Below are positions 1 to 8,675 of a stretch of DNA of 64,000 nt, in pieces; position 1 is the stretch's first letter, and each line of letters begins with the position of its first letter. The DNA lies in the NCBI RefSeq assembly GCF_021513135.1, contig NZ_CP090981.1, positions 2,628,025 to 2,692,024 on the forward strand, read 5' to 3'. The notes beneath the pieces were generated by a model that was not told the DNA's origin, ran no database searches, and worked only from the letters and a program-made list of their open reading frames with translations. A program made the position numbers and the translations under genes. This DNA comes from Vibrio sp. SS-MA-C1-2 (GTDB taxonomy: Bacteria; Pseudomonadota; Gammaproteobacteria; Enterobacterales; Vibrionaceae).

Positions 1-1180
1 GTATCTAACTGCCAATGTATAACTTCAACACCCCAATGAGAACGAGTTGCATTGTGGAGCTCTTCAGCTGATAATTCCTTAGAACTTATGTAGTATCTAA
101 CAGAGAAATCTTGCTCTTGTGCTACATCAGCGTCTTGTCGTACACAGACCATCATTCCCATTGTTTTTAACGATGGCCATTCATAAGCTAAATCACCTAA
201 AACTGATAAATCCTTGTTAACTAAAGCACAGCGAGTTTCAGTTCTTCCATGAGATTGAATTTGGCTTGAATAACTATCACCATCAAATTTAGTTAACATA
301 CATGGATGATAGTAAGCATCGAAAGCTTTCTCTAAAAGACCTTGATTACCTTTAACTGCAAGCAGGTAATCTGCACTTTTCTCAACAATTTTCTTCGCTA
401 TTTTACGTTGGCAACCCATCGCATCAATTGTCACTAAACAACCCGCTATATTTAATACTTCCAATAACTTAGGGATTTCAGTAATTTCATTTGTTTTCTC
501 ATTGACTTTTGATTGAGCTAAACAAACACCATTTGCTGTCGCAAATGCGTTTACCCACGGAAAAGTCATGAACATCCTTGCTACATAAGGGCTGAGAGCT
601 AGTCAGAAACATTATCCTTAACCAGCTGACAAATGGCGACTAAATCATAAGTCATTGATTTTATTATAAGCTGAAAATTTACGACTATTCGATAAATCAT
701 AAAACACAATATTTCCAGCTAATTCCTCTATATCAATGTGCCGCCAACCCTTTAAACATGGGTATGTTCGTGACTTTTCCCTGTGCGTTTACCATATGAA
801 TCGCTGCTCTTCCGCGAGATTTATCATATGAGCCACGCACTGTTTTACCATCAATAGCGATAACTTCGCCTGCAGTCAAATCGTGGCAATCATTCATCCA
901 ATCAACAAAAGCTTGCTGCATTGTTTTAGGATTTATCATTCCCATCACTCTTGCAATGGTATCTGCGGAAGGAATACCAACGTCAAAATCACCATAATTT
1001 TTTAAAAAATCTAGCCGTATCTTTCCAAAATCACTGATACCTTCCCAGGTATCTTGACCGGATAAAACACCACAAATTGTCAGTAAAATAATGTCTGATA
1101 ATTTATGGTTTACTTTACCTTTTTGCCGGTAATCTTTAATGACTGAAAAATGCATAAATGGGTTGTTTAATTTTGACATT
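1..1180 (-). pseudogene. ISAs1-family transposase, interrupted by a MITE and cut by the window edge
   Basis: DDE transposase of the ISAs1 (H-repeat) family, which would cut and paste its own insertion sequence. The N-terminal half (794-1180) starts at ATG 1180 behind an AGGAGC ribosome site and contains the first catalytic Asp in AIDGKTVRGS. The rest (1-555) contains the second Asp in VTIDAMGCQ and the Glu in HWGVEVIHWQLD, and runs off the left edge. The halves are separated by a 228-bp insert (556-783) flanked by a 10-bp duplication. Deleting the insert and one duplicate rejoins HMVNA to FATANG in frame, so the transposase was intact before the insertion. As it stands, translation runs into the insert and stops after about 145 residues. 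The C-terminus lies outside the window. Confidence 0.9.
556..783. mobile_element. 228-bp MITE-like element nested in the transposase gene
   Basis: Seen directly: inverted ends, CACGGAAAAGTCATGAACAT on the left and CAGGGAAAAGTCACGAACAT read inward from the right, identical at 18 of 20 positions. The element is flanked by a perfect 10-bp direct repeat TGCGTTTACC (546-555 and 784-793). It carries no ORF of its own. The CAGGG-type ends and the duplication length would suit mobilisation by an ISAs1-type transposase, the same family as the gene it interrupts; that link is inference. Confidence 0.85.
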
Positions 1181-1218
1181 ATCGTGCTCCTAAATAGATA
1201 GGAGTTATTAGACAACAC

Positions 1219-1535
1219 TCAAAATGATCGACAAGCTGACCCTTTTTTAAATAATTAATATGTAATTTTAAGCTGACAAGTAAAAAGAAAAAACAGAAGT
1301 AACAAATTAATAAGATACTCTAAGCCCTTTAAGTTCGGGCTTTTTCATGTGATTCCTCTAGCATTCAACTCAGACTTTTAACCATGCCGGTGACAATTTT
1401 CATCCATATTGAGACGGAGATTTCATTTAACTGATTGAAAAACCACTAAACATCAATTTCCTACCTGAAGTCCCCAATAGGCACCCAAAAGTTCTCCTTT
1501 AAGCGCCTATCTTTATAACCTGCAGCTAGACTGAC
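1219..1535. other. Gene-free stretch between the IS and the wzz-like gene
   Basis: No credible ORF. It holds a small plus-strand hairpin with a T-tract at 1322-1345 and otherwise AT-rich sequence that may include the outer end of the insertion sequence. I could not identify the IS terminus confidently. It probably marks where the insertion separated the export genes from the rest of a polysaccharide locus to the left. Confidence 0.4.
1322..1345 (+). terminator. Rho-independent terminator-like hairpin
   Basis: AAGCCC and GGGCTT arms separated by a short loop and followed by TTTTTC on the plus strand. There is no plus-strand gene just upstream in the window, so it may be a relic or may insulate the minus-strand genes. 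Confidence 0.5.
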
Positions 1536-2498
1536 TTATGCTTCTTGCTCTTCTTCTTTTCTGAAGGCATACCTAACAAGCACAATTGCCACACCTAACA
1601 TGCCGCCAAGTAACGTTGCTAATACACAGATTAGGGCGCGTTTAGGGCCTGCTTTCTCTTCTGCTAATACCGCTGGGTCGATGGTTTTAAAGACATACTC
1701 ATCTTGAACTTCCGCTAACATCTTATTCTTTTGCTGATCTTCAATCATGTCGTAAAACATGGTTTGAATTTCAGTAATCGAGGTTTTTGCTAGCTGTCCT
1801 TCAATGTAATTAATGTTCTTTTCAGACTCTTCTAATGCGTCAGCTTTCATCCAAGCATTTAAGTCTTGCACTAACCACTCTACCCACTGCTTTGCAATAT
1901 AAGGCGAGTAGTGAGTGACGGCTACTGTCACCATGCCACTGTCTTTATCTTCAGAAACAGACATCACATCTTTAAATGACTTATACGCATCCCATAAGGT
2001 TGGCTTTAACGTTTCACCCTCATCGTCATTCAACCACTGTTTAGTTTTACTGTTATACAGCTCATCATCAAGAATGAGTTTATTTGACTCTTCACTCCAA
2101 CTTGTTGCCGCCATCAGAGGCACAAGCAGGTTATGTTTCGTCACAAAAGCATTGATGAATTTACGCGATTTTAATACCGCAAGAGCTTGAACTTTAGGAT
2201 CTGCACCGGAATCACCACCCAGACTAACACCTGCTAAGGATGCTAAACCGCCAAACTTAGAGGCGAGACCAGACATTCCCCCTCCCGAACTTTGAGTTGG
2301 GCTAAGCAGGGCATTAGATTGATAGGTATTAGGTTGAGACAGTGCAAAAAAGACACCCGCAATGGCAAAAATAAACGTAATGCCAATGATGATTAGCTTT
2401 CCTTTCCAAAGCGCAATAAACAGCGCTTTTAGATCGATTTCATCATCTTGTTGCTGGTATTGTAGAGGAGGATATTGTTCTATCTTATTGGAGCTCAT
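1536..2498 (-). CDS. wzz: Wzz-like polysaccharide chain-length regulator (OtnB-type)
   Basis: Inner-membrane polysaccharide co-polymerase that sets the length of O-antigen or capsule chains made by the Wzx/Wzy pathway. The 320-residue protein has the family layout: a cytoplasmic N-terminus, a first membrane segment at about residues 34-53, a long periplasmic helical region, and a second membrane segment at about 287-309 followed by a short charged tail. There is no C-terminal tyrosine-kinase domain, so it is the Wzz rather than the Wzc type. It lies directly downstream of the SLBB export gene on the same strand, the pairing seen for OtnA/OtnB in Vibrio cholerae O139. The spacer holds a hairpin and a truncated repeat copy. 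The ATG at 2498 follows no strong Shine-Dalgarno sequence. Confidence 0.8.
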   Translation of the reverse strand: MSSNKIEQYPPLQYQQQDDEIDLKALFIALWKGKLIIIGITFIFAIAGVFFALSQPNTYQSNALLSPTQSSGGGMSGLASKFGGLASLAGVSLGGDSGADPKVQALAVLKSRKFINAFVTKHNLLVPLMAATSWSEESNKLILDDELYNSKTKQWLNDDEGETLKPTLWDAYKSFKDVMSVSEDKDSGMVTVAVTHYSPYIAKQWVEWLVQDLNAWMKADALEESEKNINYIEGQLAKTSITEIQTMFYDMIEDQQKNKMLAEVQDEYVFKTIDPAVLAEEKAGPKRALICVLATLLGGMLGVAIVLVRYAFRKEEEQEA

Positions 2499-2514
2499 TT
2501 TATCTAGTCCTAAT

Positions 2515-2543
2515 AAGCCGCAACAACAGGGTCATTGCGGCTT
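2515..2543 (-). other. Perfect 9-bp stem hairpin in the export-gene/wzz spacer
   Basis: AAGCCGCAA at 2515-2523 and TTGCGGCTT at 2535-2543 form a perfect inverted repeat with an 11-nt loop. It lies in the leader of wzz within the presumed operon. There is no T-tract on the minus strand, so RNA stability or processing is more likely than termination. Confidence 0.55.
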
Positions 2544-2571
2544 CTTGTCATCCATTAATGAATTATTATTT

Positions 2572-2638
2572 ATACTCTTCATACTTGAGTTGCTAGCAAC
2601 GCCAAGCATGTTGAGTGGATACCTTATTATTTAGGTAT
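2572..2638 (-). repeat. Intergenic palindromic repeat, truncated copy (1)
   Basis: Read on the minus strand it starts ATACCTAAATAAT and ends GCTAGCAACTCAAGTATGAA, the two conserved ends of the family found throughout this window, with most of the centre deleted. It sits between the SLBB gene and wzz. Confidence 0.7.
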
Positions 2639-2643
2639 GTTTA

Positions 2644-5352
2644 TTAGTCTTTAATTGCATCATACGCAACACCCAACTGATAGATAACTTGCGTCGCTGA
2701 CGTAATAACACTTAAGCCATCAAGATAATCAACATCAATCGGAACAACAATGGAATCGCCAGGGCGTAATCGCGTTCTATCTGGGAACCAAAAGGCATTA
2801 CTTGGTTTAGAAATAGAGCCATCTGCATGCAAAATATAGATGCGATCATCATCAGCCTGTTTCTTCATACCACCGGCTAAATCAATGTACTCTTCAATGG
2901 ATTTATTGCCATCAAAGCGATAAGTCGAACTAAACTGAACTTCACCCATAATACTGACGACGGGATTATTAGACGGTATGTATAGCTGATCTTGATTTTC
3001 TAAAATGACATCTTCAACTTTATCCCCATCTAAAATTTTAGGTAGATTAATGACCATACGCCCAAGTGCTTTGGTGTTGTCCAATTCATCAACTAAAGAC
3101 ATTGCATCCATTGGGGTTGAAGAGAAGCTGGCATTAGAACTATTCTTACGCAGCGTCAACCCTGCAATCTGTTGCTTCAATTGAGCTCGCAGCATATCCA
3201 TGTGCATTTGCTCTCTCGCTTTGAGTTTTTCACGAGCAAATACAGCACCATCAGAGTTAGCAAATGTAGTTAAACCACCGGCTCTTGCAATTAAGTCTTC
3301 AATGGTATCGCCACGTTTAAATGAGTATTGTCCAGGGAAAGTTACTTCACCATGAATCGTAACTAGTACCTCATTTTTCCAACCTGGCTTTTCTAAAATC
3401 GTAATACGGTCTTTGGACTGTAATAGAATTTGAGTATCTGGCTCATCATCGATGGCATGTTTTAAATCAACATGCTGATTCACGATGTCTAGGTTGTTAT
3501 TGTTTTTAACCCGCGTTAAATCCGCATACTCTAAGTAAGCCGCTTCCGTTAAACCACCTGCCGCTTTTATCAGTTGATTTAAATCGCCATTTACAGGTAA
3601 TGGATAAGCCCCTGGATATTTTACTGCTCCAGAGATATTCACCACTTGAACAGGGTTCTGATAAGTTGCCTGCTGTTGTAAACGTAAGATAATATTTTCT
3701 ATCTCTTTGGTACGCGTGTTTGTTGAGTTATCTTCAACCAGATCTAAAGCTGAGCTAACTTTATCTTTGATCTTATCAGCATCTTCAACGACAACACCCA
3801 AGTTTTTATCATATTGAACATCTTCATTAGTATTTTCAGCACCCGGTTGAGCTTGTGCTAAATTCTGCTGATTCTGTTGGAATAACTGATTTTGATATTG
3901 CTGAGACAGCTGCTGTTGCTCTTTCTCTTTTTCTTTCTTTAAATCTTCACTGGTTTTGTTTTGCGCTTCACTCCAATACTCCACATCTAAACCATTACTA
4001 AAAACAAAGATTTGGTCTTTTTTCTCTAGCGTCAGGTCATCGCGTGAATTGGATTTGGTGATCGCGTTAAAGAGATCAAATTGTAATACCTTAATCTCTT
4101 TCGTTTTTTTGTCTTCTCTGACAATTAAAGCGTAGTGAAGATCCGTTGAAGGCTTCAAGTCACTATCGATAGAGTTAAAAATAGACGATATTTTCATTCC
4201 CGATTGATACTGATAAACCCCTTGTCGAACAATATCACCTCGAACGGCAATACCATCAACAATCTGTTTATTGCTTTCGGTGACTTGTATTTCATCGCCA
4301 TTTTGAATAACAAACTGTTTGCCAGAGACCGATGACAAGTCAACATCTTTAACCACCACACCTTGCTCGGTTGTCCGCTTGATGATCACTTTCTTCAAAT
4401 ACGCATTCGCTTTGGTGCCACCTGCGTTAGAAATTAACGTCGCAAGGTTTGTATTATTTCTTAATTCAAAATGTGCGGGACGATTAACTGCACCGGTAAT
4501 TGTTGCAATTGTTGTTTTTGCAGGAATAAATAAGGTATCACCGCGCTCTAAACGAATATCACTTGAGGTATCCCCTTTTAGCAATAGGTTATACATATCG
4601 ATATTCTGAACAACTTGGCCTTTACGTTTCAATTGAATATGACGTAGAGAACCGATCTCTTTAACACCGCCAGAGGCAATCAAGGCTTGTGTCACCGTGG
4701 TAATCGCATTGACATTATAAGCGCCAGGCTTTTCAGCTTCACCCATGATATAAACTTGCATCATACGCATATTGCCTAACGTCACTTTAGCACTCACGCC
4801 AATACTACGTTTTTTAATAATGCGTTGGATATTCGCTTGTAACTCGCTAAAGTTTAAACCTGCAACATCAATAGGACCAATTTCAGGCAGCGTAATTTGA
4901 CCATCACGGCTAACGTCAACAGAGTAGCTTTGATCTTGTTTGCCATAGAGTTCAATATTTAGTTGGTCACCAGGACCGATAGGGTAATCATTTGGGATTG
5001 GGAGATCGTCGATAGGCGTGTAGTCTGTCGCATTCCCTGCCAGTGCATCATAACCAAAGTTTTTTATTTCATCTGCATCATCAACAACAAAAGGGGAAAG
5101 ATTTTCAATACTGTTGGCTGCGATAGTTCTTTGAGGGATTGCACTCTGCCCGTTATTGTTTGCTTCTTGTTCGGTATTATTCCCTGCATTCAATGAGTTT
5201 AAATCTACACCATATTGACGAGCTAATTGCTCTTGTTGAGCTTTAGGTAGTGACTTAAATTGGGCTAATTGTTCGGGTGTTGGGGTTTGAGAAAATGCAA
5301 ACGTTGATACAAACAATCCTGAAAGTACCAGCGCTCGATTACGCTTATGCAT
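2644..5352 (-). CDS. Large SLBB-domain polysaccharide export protein (OtnA/WbfF-like, Wza class)
   Basis: Outer-membrane or periplasmic export protein for capsule or O-antigen polysaccharide. The 902 residues, far longer than Wza (about 380), start with a signal peptide (residues 1-21, ending FAFSQ) and a Gln-rich segment. A Poly_export domain (about 115-200, containing YPIGPGDQLNIELYG) and several SLBB units (for example about 205-275, 590-670 and 690-780) follow, with a charged Gln-rich linker near 470-520. There is no obvious lipobox Cys after the signal peptide. It starts at ATG 5352 behind AGGAT, 174 nt downstream of a JUMPstart/ops element, so RfaH-dependent elongation is expected. It is followed by wzz. 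Size and order match OtnA (WbfF) of V. cholerae O139. Confidence 0.85.
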   Translation of the reverse strand: MHKRNRALVLSGLFVSTFAFSQTPTPEQLAQFKSLPKAQQEQLARQYGVDLNSLNAGNNTEQEANNNGQSAIPQRTIAANSIENLSPFVVDDADEIKNFGYDALAGNATDYTPIDDLPIPNDYPIGPGDQLNIELYGKQDQSYSVDVSRDGQITLPEIGPIDVAGLNFSELQANIQRIIKKRSIGVSAKVTLGNMRMMQVYIMGEAEKPGAYNVNAITTVTQALIASGGVKEIGSLRHIQLKRKGQVVQNIDMYNLLLKGDTSSDIRLERGDTLFIPAKTTIATITGAVNRPAHFELRNNTNLATLISNAGGTKANAYLKKVIIKRTTEQGVVVKDVDLSSVSGKQFVIQNGDEIQVTESNKQIVDGIAVRGDIVRQGVYQYQSGMKISSIFNSIDSDLKPSTDLHYALIVREDKKTKEIKVLQFDLFNAITKSNSRDDLTLEKKDQIFVFSNGLDVEYWSEAQNKTSEDLKKEKEKEQQQLSQQYQNQLFQQNQQNLAQAQPGAENTNEDVQYDKNLGVVVEDADKIKDKVSSALDLVEDNSTNTRTKEIENIILRLQQQATYQNPVQVVNISGAVKYPGAYPLPVNGDLNQLIKAAGGLTEAAYLEYADLTRVKNNNNLDIVNQHVDLKHAIDDEPDTQILLQSKDRITILEKPGWKNEVLVTIHGEVTFPGQYSFKRGDTIEDLIARAGGLTTFANSDGAVFAREKLKAREQMHMDMLRAQLKQQIAGLTLRKNSSNASFSSTPMDAMSLVDELDNTKALGRMVINLPKILDGDKVEDVILENQDQLYIPSNNPVVSIMGEVQFSSTYRFDGNKSIEEYIDLAGGMKKQADDDRIYILHADGSISKPSNAFWFPDRTRLRPGDSIVVPIDVDYLDGLSVITSATQVIYQLGVAYDAIKD

Positions 5353-5840
5353 TATTTACATCCTGGTTAAATTTGCTTAAAAAAGAAAAATGAGTTTTAT
5401 TAGAATGAGGGATCAAATCGTACTCAGGTTAAATTCGATTCAATTTTATTTTGTTTTTATAGTCTATAATATAAACAAAGCGTTTATTTTATCTTCAAAT
5501 AATCAGCAAGGCTTTTTATTTTAGATACGCTACCGCCCTAAGGTTACAGCCCCTTAATGCTATATCAATTCAAATTTTGACACTTCTCTGACATTCAAAA
5601 AAGCTGTTGTTTTGCAATGATATATCAATAAACTCCTATAAGTGAATTGTTAATTTGTATAATTAAGAAATATGTCCGATAAATCGCAGTTTTTTACTAC
5701 ACCGACTAGAATATGATTTACAAACTTGATTTTATGTATAAATCATGTTCATCTCTTCTCCTCTTACTATTTATATCTACTTTGTGCTTATCATTTGTTT
5801 CCTGTTTATCCAGGCGAGATAAGTAAATTCAAGGACGACA
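5353..5840. other. Divergent regulatory region with JUMPstart/ops leader
   Basis: AT-rich 488-bp region between the leftward export operon and the rightward barrel-protein gene. It contains the ops element at 5526-5537. Promoters were not assigned with confidence; because ops must be transcribed to work, the minus-strand start should lie to the right of about 5562. Confidence 0.6.
5526..5562 (-). promoter_or_regulatory. JUMPstart sequence with ops element (RfaH recruitment)
   Basis: On the minus strand the core GGCGGTAGCGTA at 5526-5537 matches the ops consensus GGCGGTAGNNT. It is preceded by CTGTAACCTTAG, resembling the upstream half of the JUMPstart consensus. Ops pauses RNA polymerase and loads RfaH, which suppresses polarity in long polysaccharide operons. 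Its position 174 nt upstream of the SLBB export gene on the same strand supports the call. Confidence 0.85.
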
Positions 5841-6998
5841 ATGCAACCTTTATCTCGTGTTCTTACTTCAATGCCTCTCTGTTCTGCCCTACTCTTTTCC
5901 ACCAGCAGCTATGCCGTTACTCCTCTTTTTGAGGTTGGTGATGACTATCAAGAAAACTTTATCGATAAAACATTAAATATATTTGGTGCCGATGGCGGTT
6001 ATGACTCATCAAAACCTATCGATATGAGTTATATCCCGACCGCATATTACACACCTGAGAAAAAGTTTGGTATTGGTTTACTGGTTGTGGGTCTTTATAA
6101 AACTGATTCTGTCTCAGAAAATGTACAGCCTTCCTCTTTGGTCATCAATAGTTACTACTCAACCAATAACTCTTACGGTATTTCTATTGATAATAATATG
6201 TACCTGAAGGAAGATAGCCAACGATTTGATATTGAGTTTGAAGCGCATAACGAAGATAGTGTTTATTATGGCATTGGAACCGATGCGGGTAACGATGATG
6301 ATAACAAGCAAGAATTTAATGAGATTTTAGTTTCCGTTCAACCTAGTTGGAAGTTTGAGTTAGTTGACAATTACTACTTAGGCGTTGGTGCGGATATTAG
6401 TTATGCCAAAGCCGATGATGTTTCACGTGATGTCGGCGCAGAAGTTCCTTTAGCAAGCAGTACATCAACAGGCTTAACTGTTTCAAGTACTTATGATTCG
6501 CGAGATTATAAGTTAAATGCCTCAAAAGGTTGGTTATTCGATGTCGATGCCGGGCTTTATTACAACAACGACTCTGACAGCAGTTTTGGTAAATACCATG
6601 TCGAACTCTCAAATTATATCGACTTTACACCCATCCCCGGTTTACTGGCTTGGCAAGTACAAGGTGACTTCTCTTCTGGTGATGTACCTTGGTATCAGCT
6701 GGCTGATTTAGGCGGCTCAAAAGCGATGCGAGGTTATATCAAAGGCCGCTATCGTGATAACCAGATGTTGATGATGCAAGCCGAATATCGTCTTCCAATT
6801 TATCAGCGCTATGGCATGGTTTTCTGGGGGGCAGCAGGCAGTGTAGCTGACAATGTTTCTGGCTTAGGTGATGATATTTTAGGTTCTGTGGGAACGGGGT
6901 TCCGAGTTAATATTAAAGATAAAATCAACCTCCGTGCCGATGTTGGCCGTGGTAAAAACGAAACCACCTTCTACATTAACGTTAATGAAGTTTTTTAA
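5841..6998 (+). CDS. Omp85/BamA-type surface antigen (D15) beta-barrel protein
   Basis: Predicted outer-membrane beta-barrel of 385 residues with a signal peptide (residues 1-25, ending SSYA). The C-terminal two thirds resemble the Bac_surface_Ag (D15) barrel: alternating amphipathic strands, the conserved loop motif MRGYIKGRYRD near residue 295, and a terminal Phe as the outer-membrane insertion signal. No POTRA domains are visible, so it is not BamA or TamA but a short Omp85-like protein, possibly an exporter or lipid-trafficking barrel. It starts at ATG 5841 behind AAGGACG. The DUF3108 gene follows after 6 bp, so the two are almost certainly co-transcribed. Divergence from the polysaccharide export genes suggests an envelope role; the exact function is unknown. 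Confidence 0.75.
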   Translation: MQPLSRVLTSMPLCSALLFSTSSYAVTPLFEVGDDYQENFIDKTLNIFGADGGYDSSKPIDMSYIPTAYYTPEKKFGIGLLVVGLYKTDSVSENVQPSSLVINSYYSTNNSYGISIDNNMYLKEDSQRFDIEFEAHNEDSVYYGIGTDAGNDDDNKQEFNEILVSVQPSWKFELVDNYYLGVGADISYAKADDVSRDVGAEVPLASSTSTGLTVSSTYDSRDYKLNASKGWLFDVDAGLYYNNDSDSSFGKYHVELSNYIDFTPIPGLLAWQVQGDFSSGDVPWYQLADLGGSKAMRGYIKGRYRDNQMLMMQAEYRLPIYQRYGMVFWGAAGSVADNVSGLGDDILGSVGTGFRVNIKDKINLRADVGRGKNETTFYINVNEVF

Positions 6999-7004
6999 TT
7001 AAGC

Positions 7005-7838
7005 ATGAAACGAGCGACGATTAAACCAGCAATGACCAAACTATTACGTTTAAATATCGTGCCCAAAAGCGCACCAATTTTGTTCACTGCCCTTTTCGGG
7101 GTGGTGAGCAACCCCAGTTTGGCAACTCCGAGCTTCTCAGATCAAAATAGATCCACTCAAAGTACTTTATCTCAAAACGTAACCGCCGATGTGGAGAATC
7201 AATCTCGATGTGAGAAACAGCTCGATTATCAGCTATATATTAATCGTTTTGATATTGGTCGCGTTAAAAAAGTTGAAACAGTTCAAGGTAACGAGCTATC
7301 GATCACCTCAAATAGCCGCTCTAATGTTTTAGGCATTAAAACCCAATTTGACCAGACAACACAGTTACGATTCAATCCTAAAAACAGGGTTTGGACGACG
7401 CAATCTTATCATCAAATTGTTTCAGGTTTTAGAAATCGAGACATGAACGTTAATTATCTCAATATCATGGGTACTCAAACGTCAGTTAACTTAGACGGTG
7501 AAATCGATAGTTACCAAAGTCCAGAACCGATATTTGATATTGATGGTCTGTCATTGGAGATCGTTCGGCGTGTGATTGCCGGTGAAAAGGAATTTAAACT
7601 CTCACGACAAGCAACCACCCATTTAGAACCTTATGAATATCAAGTTTTAGGCGCATTTACCGAGAAAACAGAAAATTGGGGAGAGATCAAGGTTATTAAA
7701 GTTGAACAGTCAGGCTCTGATGATATTACTTACTGGATCGCCCCAGATCTTGAAAATGAAATCGTCAGGGTTATCTATCATCGAATTCTATTCAGTGGTG
7801 AAGCAAGACTAAGATCTATTTTTGAAGAGTGCCATTAA
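7005..7838 (+). CDS. DUF3108-type exported protein
   Basis: Protein of 277 residues with an N-terminal hydrophobic export signal (about residues 18-42, a longer than usual charged N-region) and a mature domain resembling DUF3108 periplasmic proteins, including the pattern YQLYINRFDIGRVKK near residue 76 and a beta-rich body. The function of DUF3108 is not known. It starts 6 bp after the barrel gene, so both form one unit. Its stop codon overlaps the end of the decayed parE remnant on the opposite strand. No terminator is obvious downstream. Confidence 0.65.
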   Translation: MKRATIKPAMTKLLRLNIVPKSAPILFTALFGVVSNPSLATPSFSDQNRSTQSTLSQNVTADVENQSRCEKQLDYQLYINRFDIGRVKKVETVQGNELSITSNSRSNVLGIKTQFDQTTQLRFNPKNRVWTTQSYHQIVSGFRNRDMNVNYLNIMGTQTSVNLDGEIDSYQSPEPIFDIDGLSLEIVRRVIAGEKEFKLSRQATTHLEPYEYQVLGAFTEKTENWGEIKVIKVEQSGSDDITYWIAPDLENEIVRVIYHRILFSGEARLRSIFEECH

Positions 7839-7976
7839 TGATTTAAGGCAGTTGGGATAAAGTGCAGTTCAGGGTTCATCTTTTGATTTAAAATCCGAAC
7901 AATAAATATATCAAGCTTACGAGTACGATAATATACAACCAAAATCCTCTGCCGCTTTATTAGAAAGCTTATACAT
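7835..7976 (-). pseudogene. Decayed ParE-type toxin remnant
   Basis: The ATG at 7976 overlaps the antitoxin stop, the usual coupling of parD-parE pairs. The reading frame gives MYKLSNKAAEDFGCI, a typical ParE N-terminus, then stops after about 19 codons. In another frame just downstream the sequence gives DIFIVRILNQKMNPELHF, which resembles a ParE C-terminus. A functional ParE is about 95-100 residues, so the centre has been deleted and the frame lost. This is therefore a toxin ghost, with the antitoxin left behind. Confidence 0.75.
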
Positions 7977-8211
7977 TAAGCTTCCTTTTACGTAAAGTAG
8001 CAATCTCTTTTAATGTTAATGAAGACTCGCCACTCTCTTCCCCTGCTATAAGCTCTTTTCGTATTAAATCAAGTTTATTCTCTTGTTCTTCAAGCAATTT
8101 TAACGCGCAACGCATGACTTCACTGGTAGAATTATATCGTCCCGATTGAATCATGCGCTCAACAAATTCACCCAATGATTCTCCAATTGTCACACTTGTT
8201 GTTCTATTCAT
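7969..8211 (-). CDS. ParD-like ribbon-helix-helix antitoxin (orphaned)
   Basis: An 80-residue protein starting MNRTTSVTIGESLGEFVERM, the ribbon-helix-helix DNA-binding and dimerisation domain of the ParD/CopG antitoxin class. A charged C-terminal tail (ending TLRKRKLNV) would normally wrap the toxin. I chose ATG 8211, behind AGAG, over an upstream in-frame start because family similarity begins there. The cognate ParE gene is reduced to a fragment immediately downstream, so the protein may persist as an autorepressor or as an anti-addiction factor against related toxins. The gene itself looks intact. Confidence 0.8.
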   Translation of the reverse strand: MNRTTSVTIGESLGEFVERMIQSGRYNSTSEVMRCALKLLEEQENKLDLIRKELIAGEESGESSLTLKEIATLRKRKLNV

Positions 8212-8284
8212 AGCGGTATTCTCTATATTAACGATTCGCACATAAGAGCATACCATAATAGAATCAGATTAAAAAACAACCAAC

Positions 8285-8321
8285 ATACCCGTCTTACTTG
8301 AAGTTGCTAGGTTGTTGGCTG
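8285..8321 (-). repeat. Intergenic palindromic repeat, half copy (2)
   Basis: ATACCC-GTCTTACTTGAAGTTGCTAG on the plus strand is the reverse complement of the family's right end. The left half is missing. Confidence 0.7.
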
Positions 8322-8342
8322 TGTGCATTCAGTATTAAAGAG

Positions 8343-8627
8343 TTACTTAATTCGCATGAGACGATGATTTTCAGTACCTGTGGAAAATTCAATGACTTGA
8401 GAGCGAGATAGTTTATCAACTCGGTGCAGTAGATTGTCTGAGTAGCCTCGCTTTACCATCCATTCTAAACGTTCATTAAAACTATCTTCATTGATAATAA
8501 AGGTGTTTTCCATTACCCCAGATCCATAGATATTGACGACCCAAATTCGTTTTTCGAAATCTAAAAGGTCTTTTATCTCATCAACAAGTTTACTTAAACT
8601 CATTTTTGTTTTATTCGATAGCAACAC
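8343..8627 (-). CDS. Small hypothetical protein
   Basis: ORF of up to 94 codons that I do not recognise. The product is mixed alpha/beta, charged and soluble, with no signal peptide or membrane segment. Similarity to a real protein is suggested by normal codon use and a folded-looking sequence (for example KRIWVVNIYGSGVMENTF). The start is uncertain: a TTG at 8627 behind AGAAGAG, or the internal ATG at about 8603 (MSLSKLV). It lies between the orphan antitoxin and ktrB and could be part of the same accessory insertion. Confidence 0.45.
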   Translation of the reverse strand: MLLSNKTKMSLSKLVDEIKDLLDFEKRIWVVNIYGSGVMENTFIINEDSFNERLEWMVKRGYSDNLLHRVDKLSRSQVIEFSTGTENHRLMRIK

Positions 8628-8675
8628 AATATCTCTTCTAACGTAACGATAATAAAGACCGAAGAGTAACAGAAA

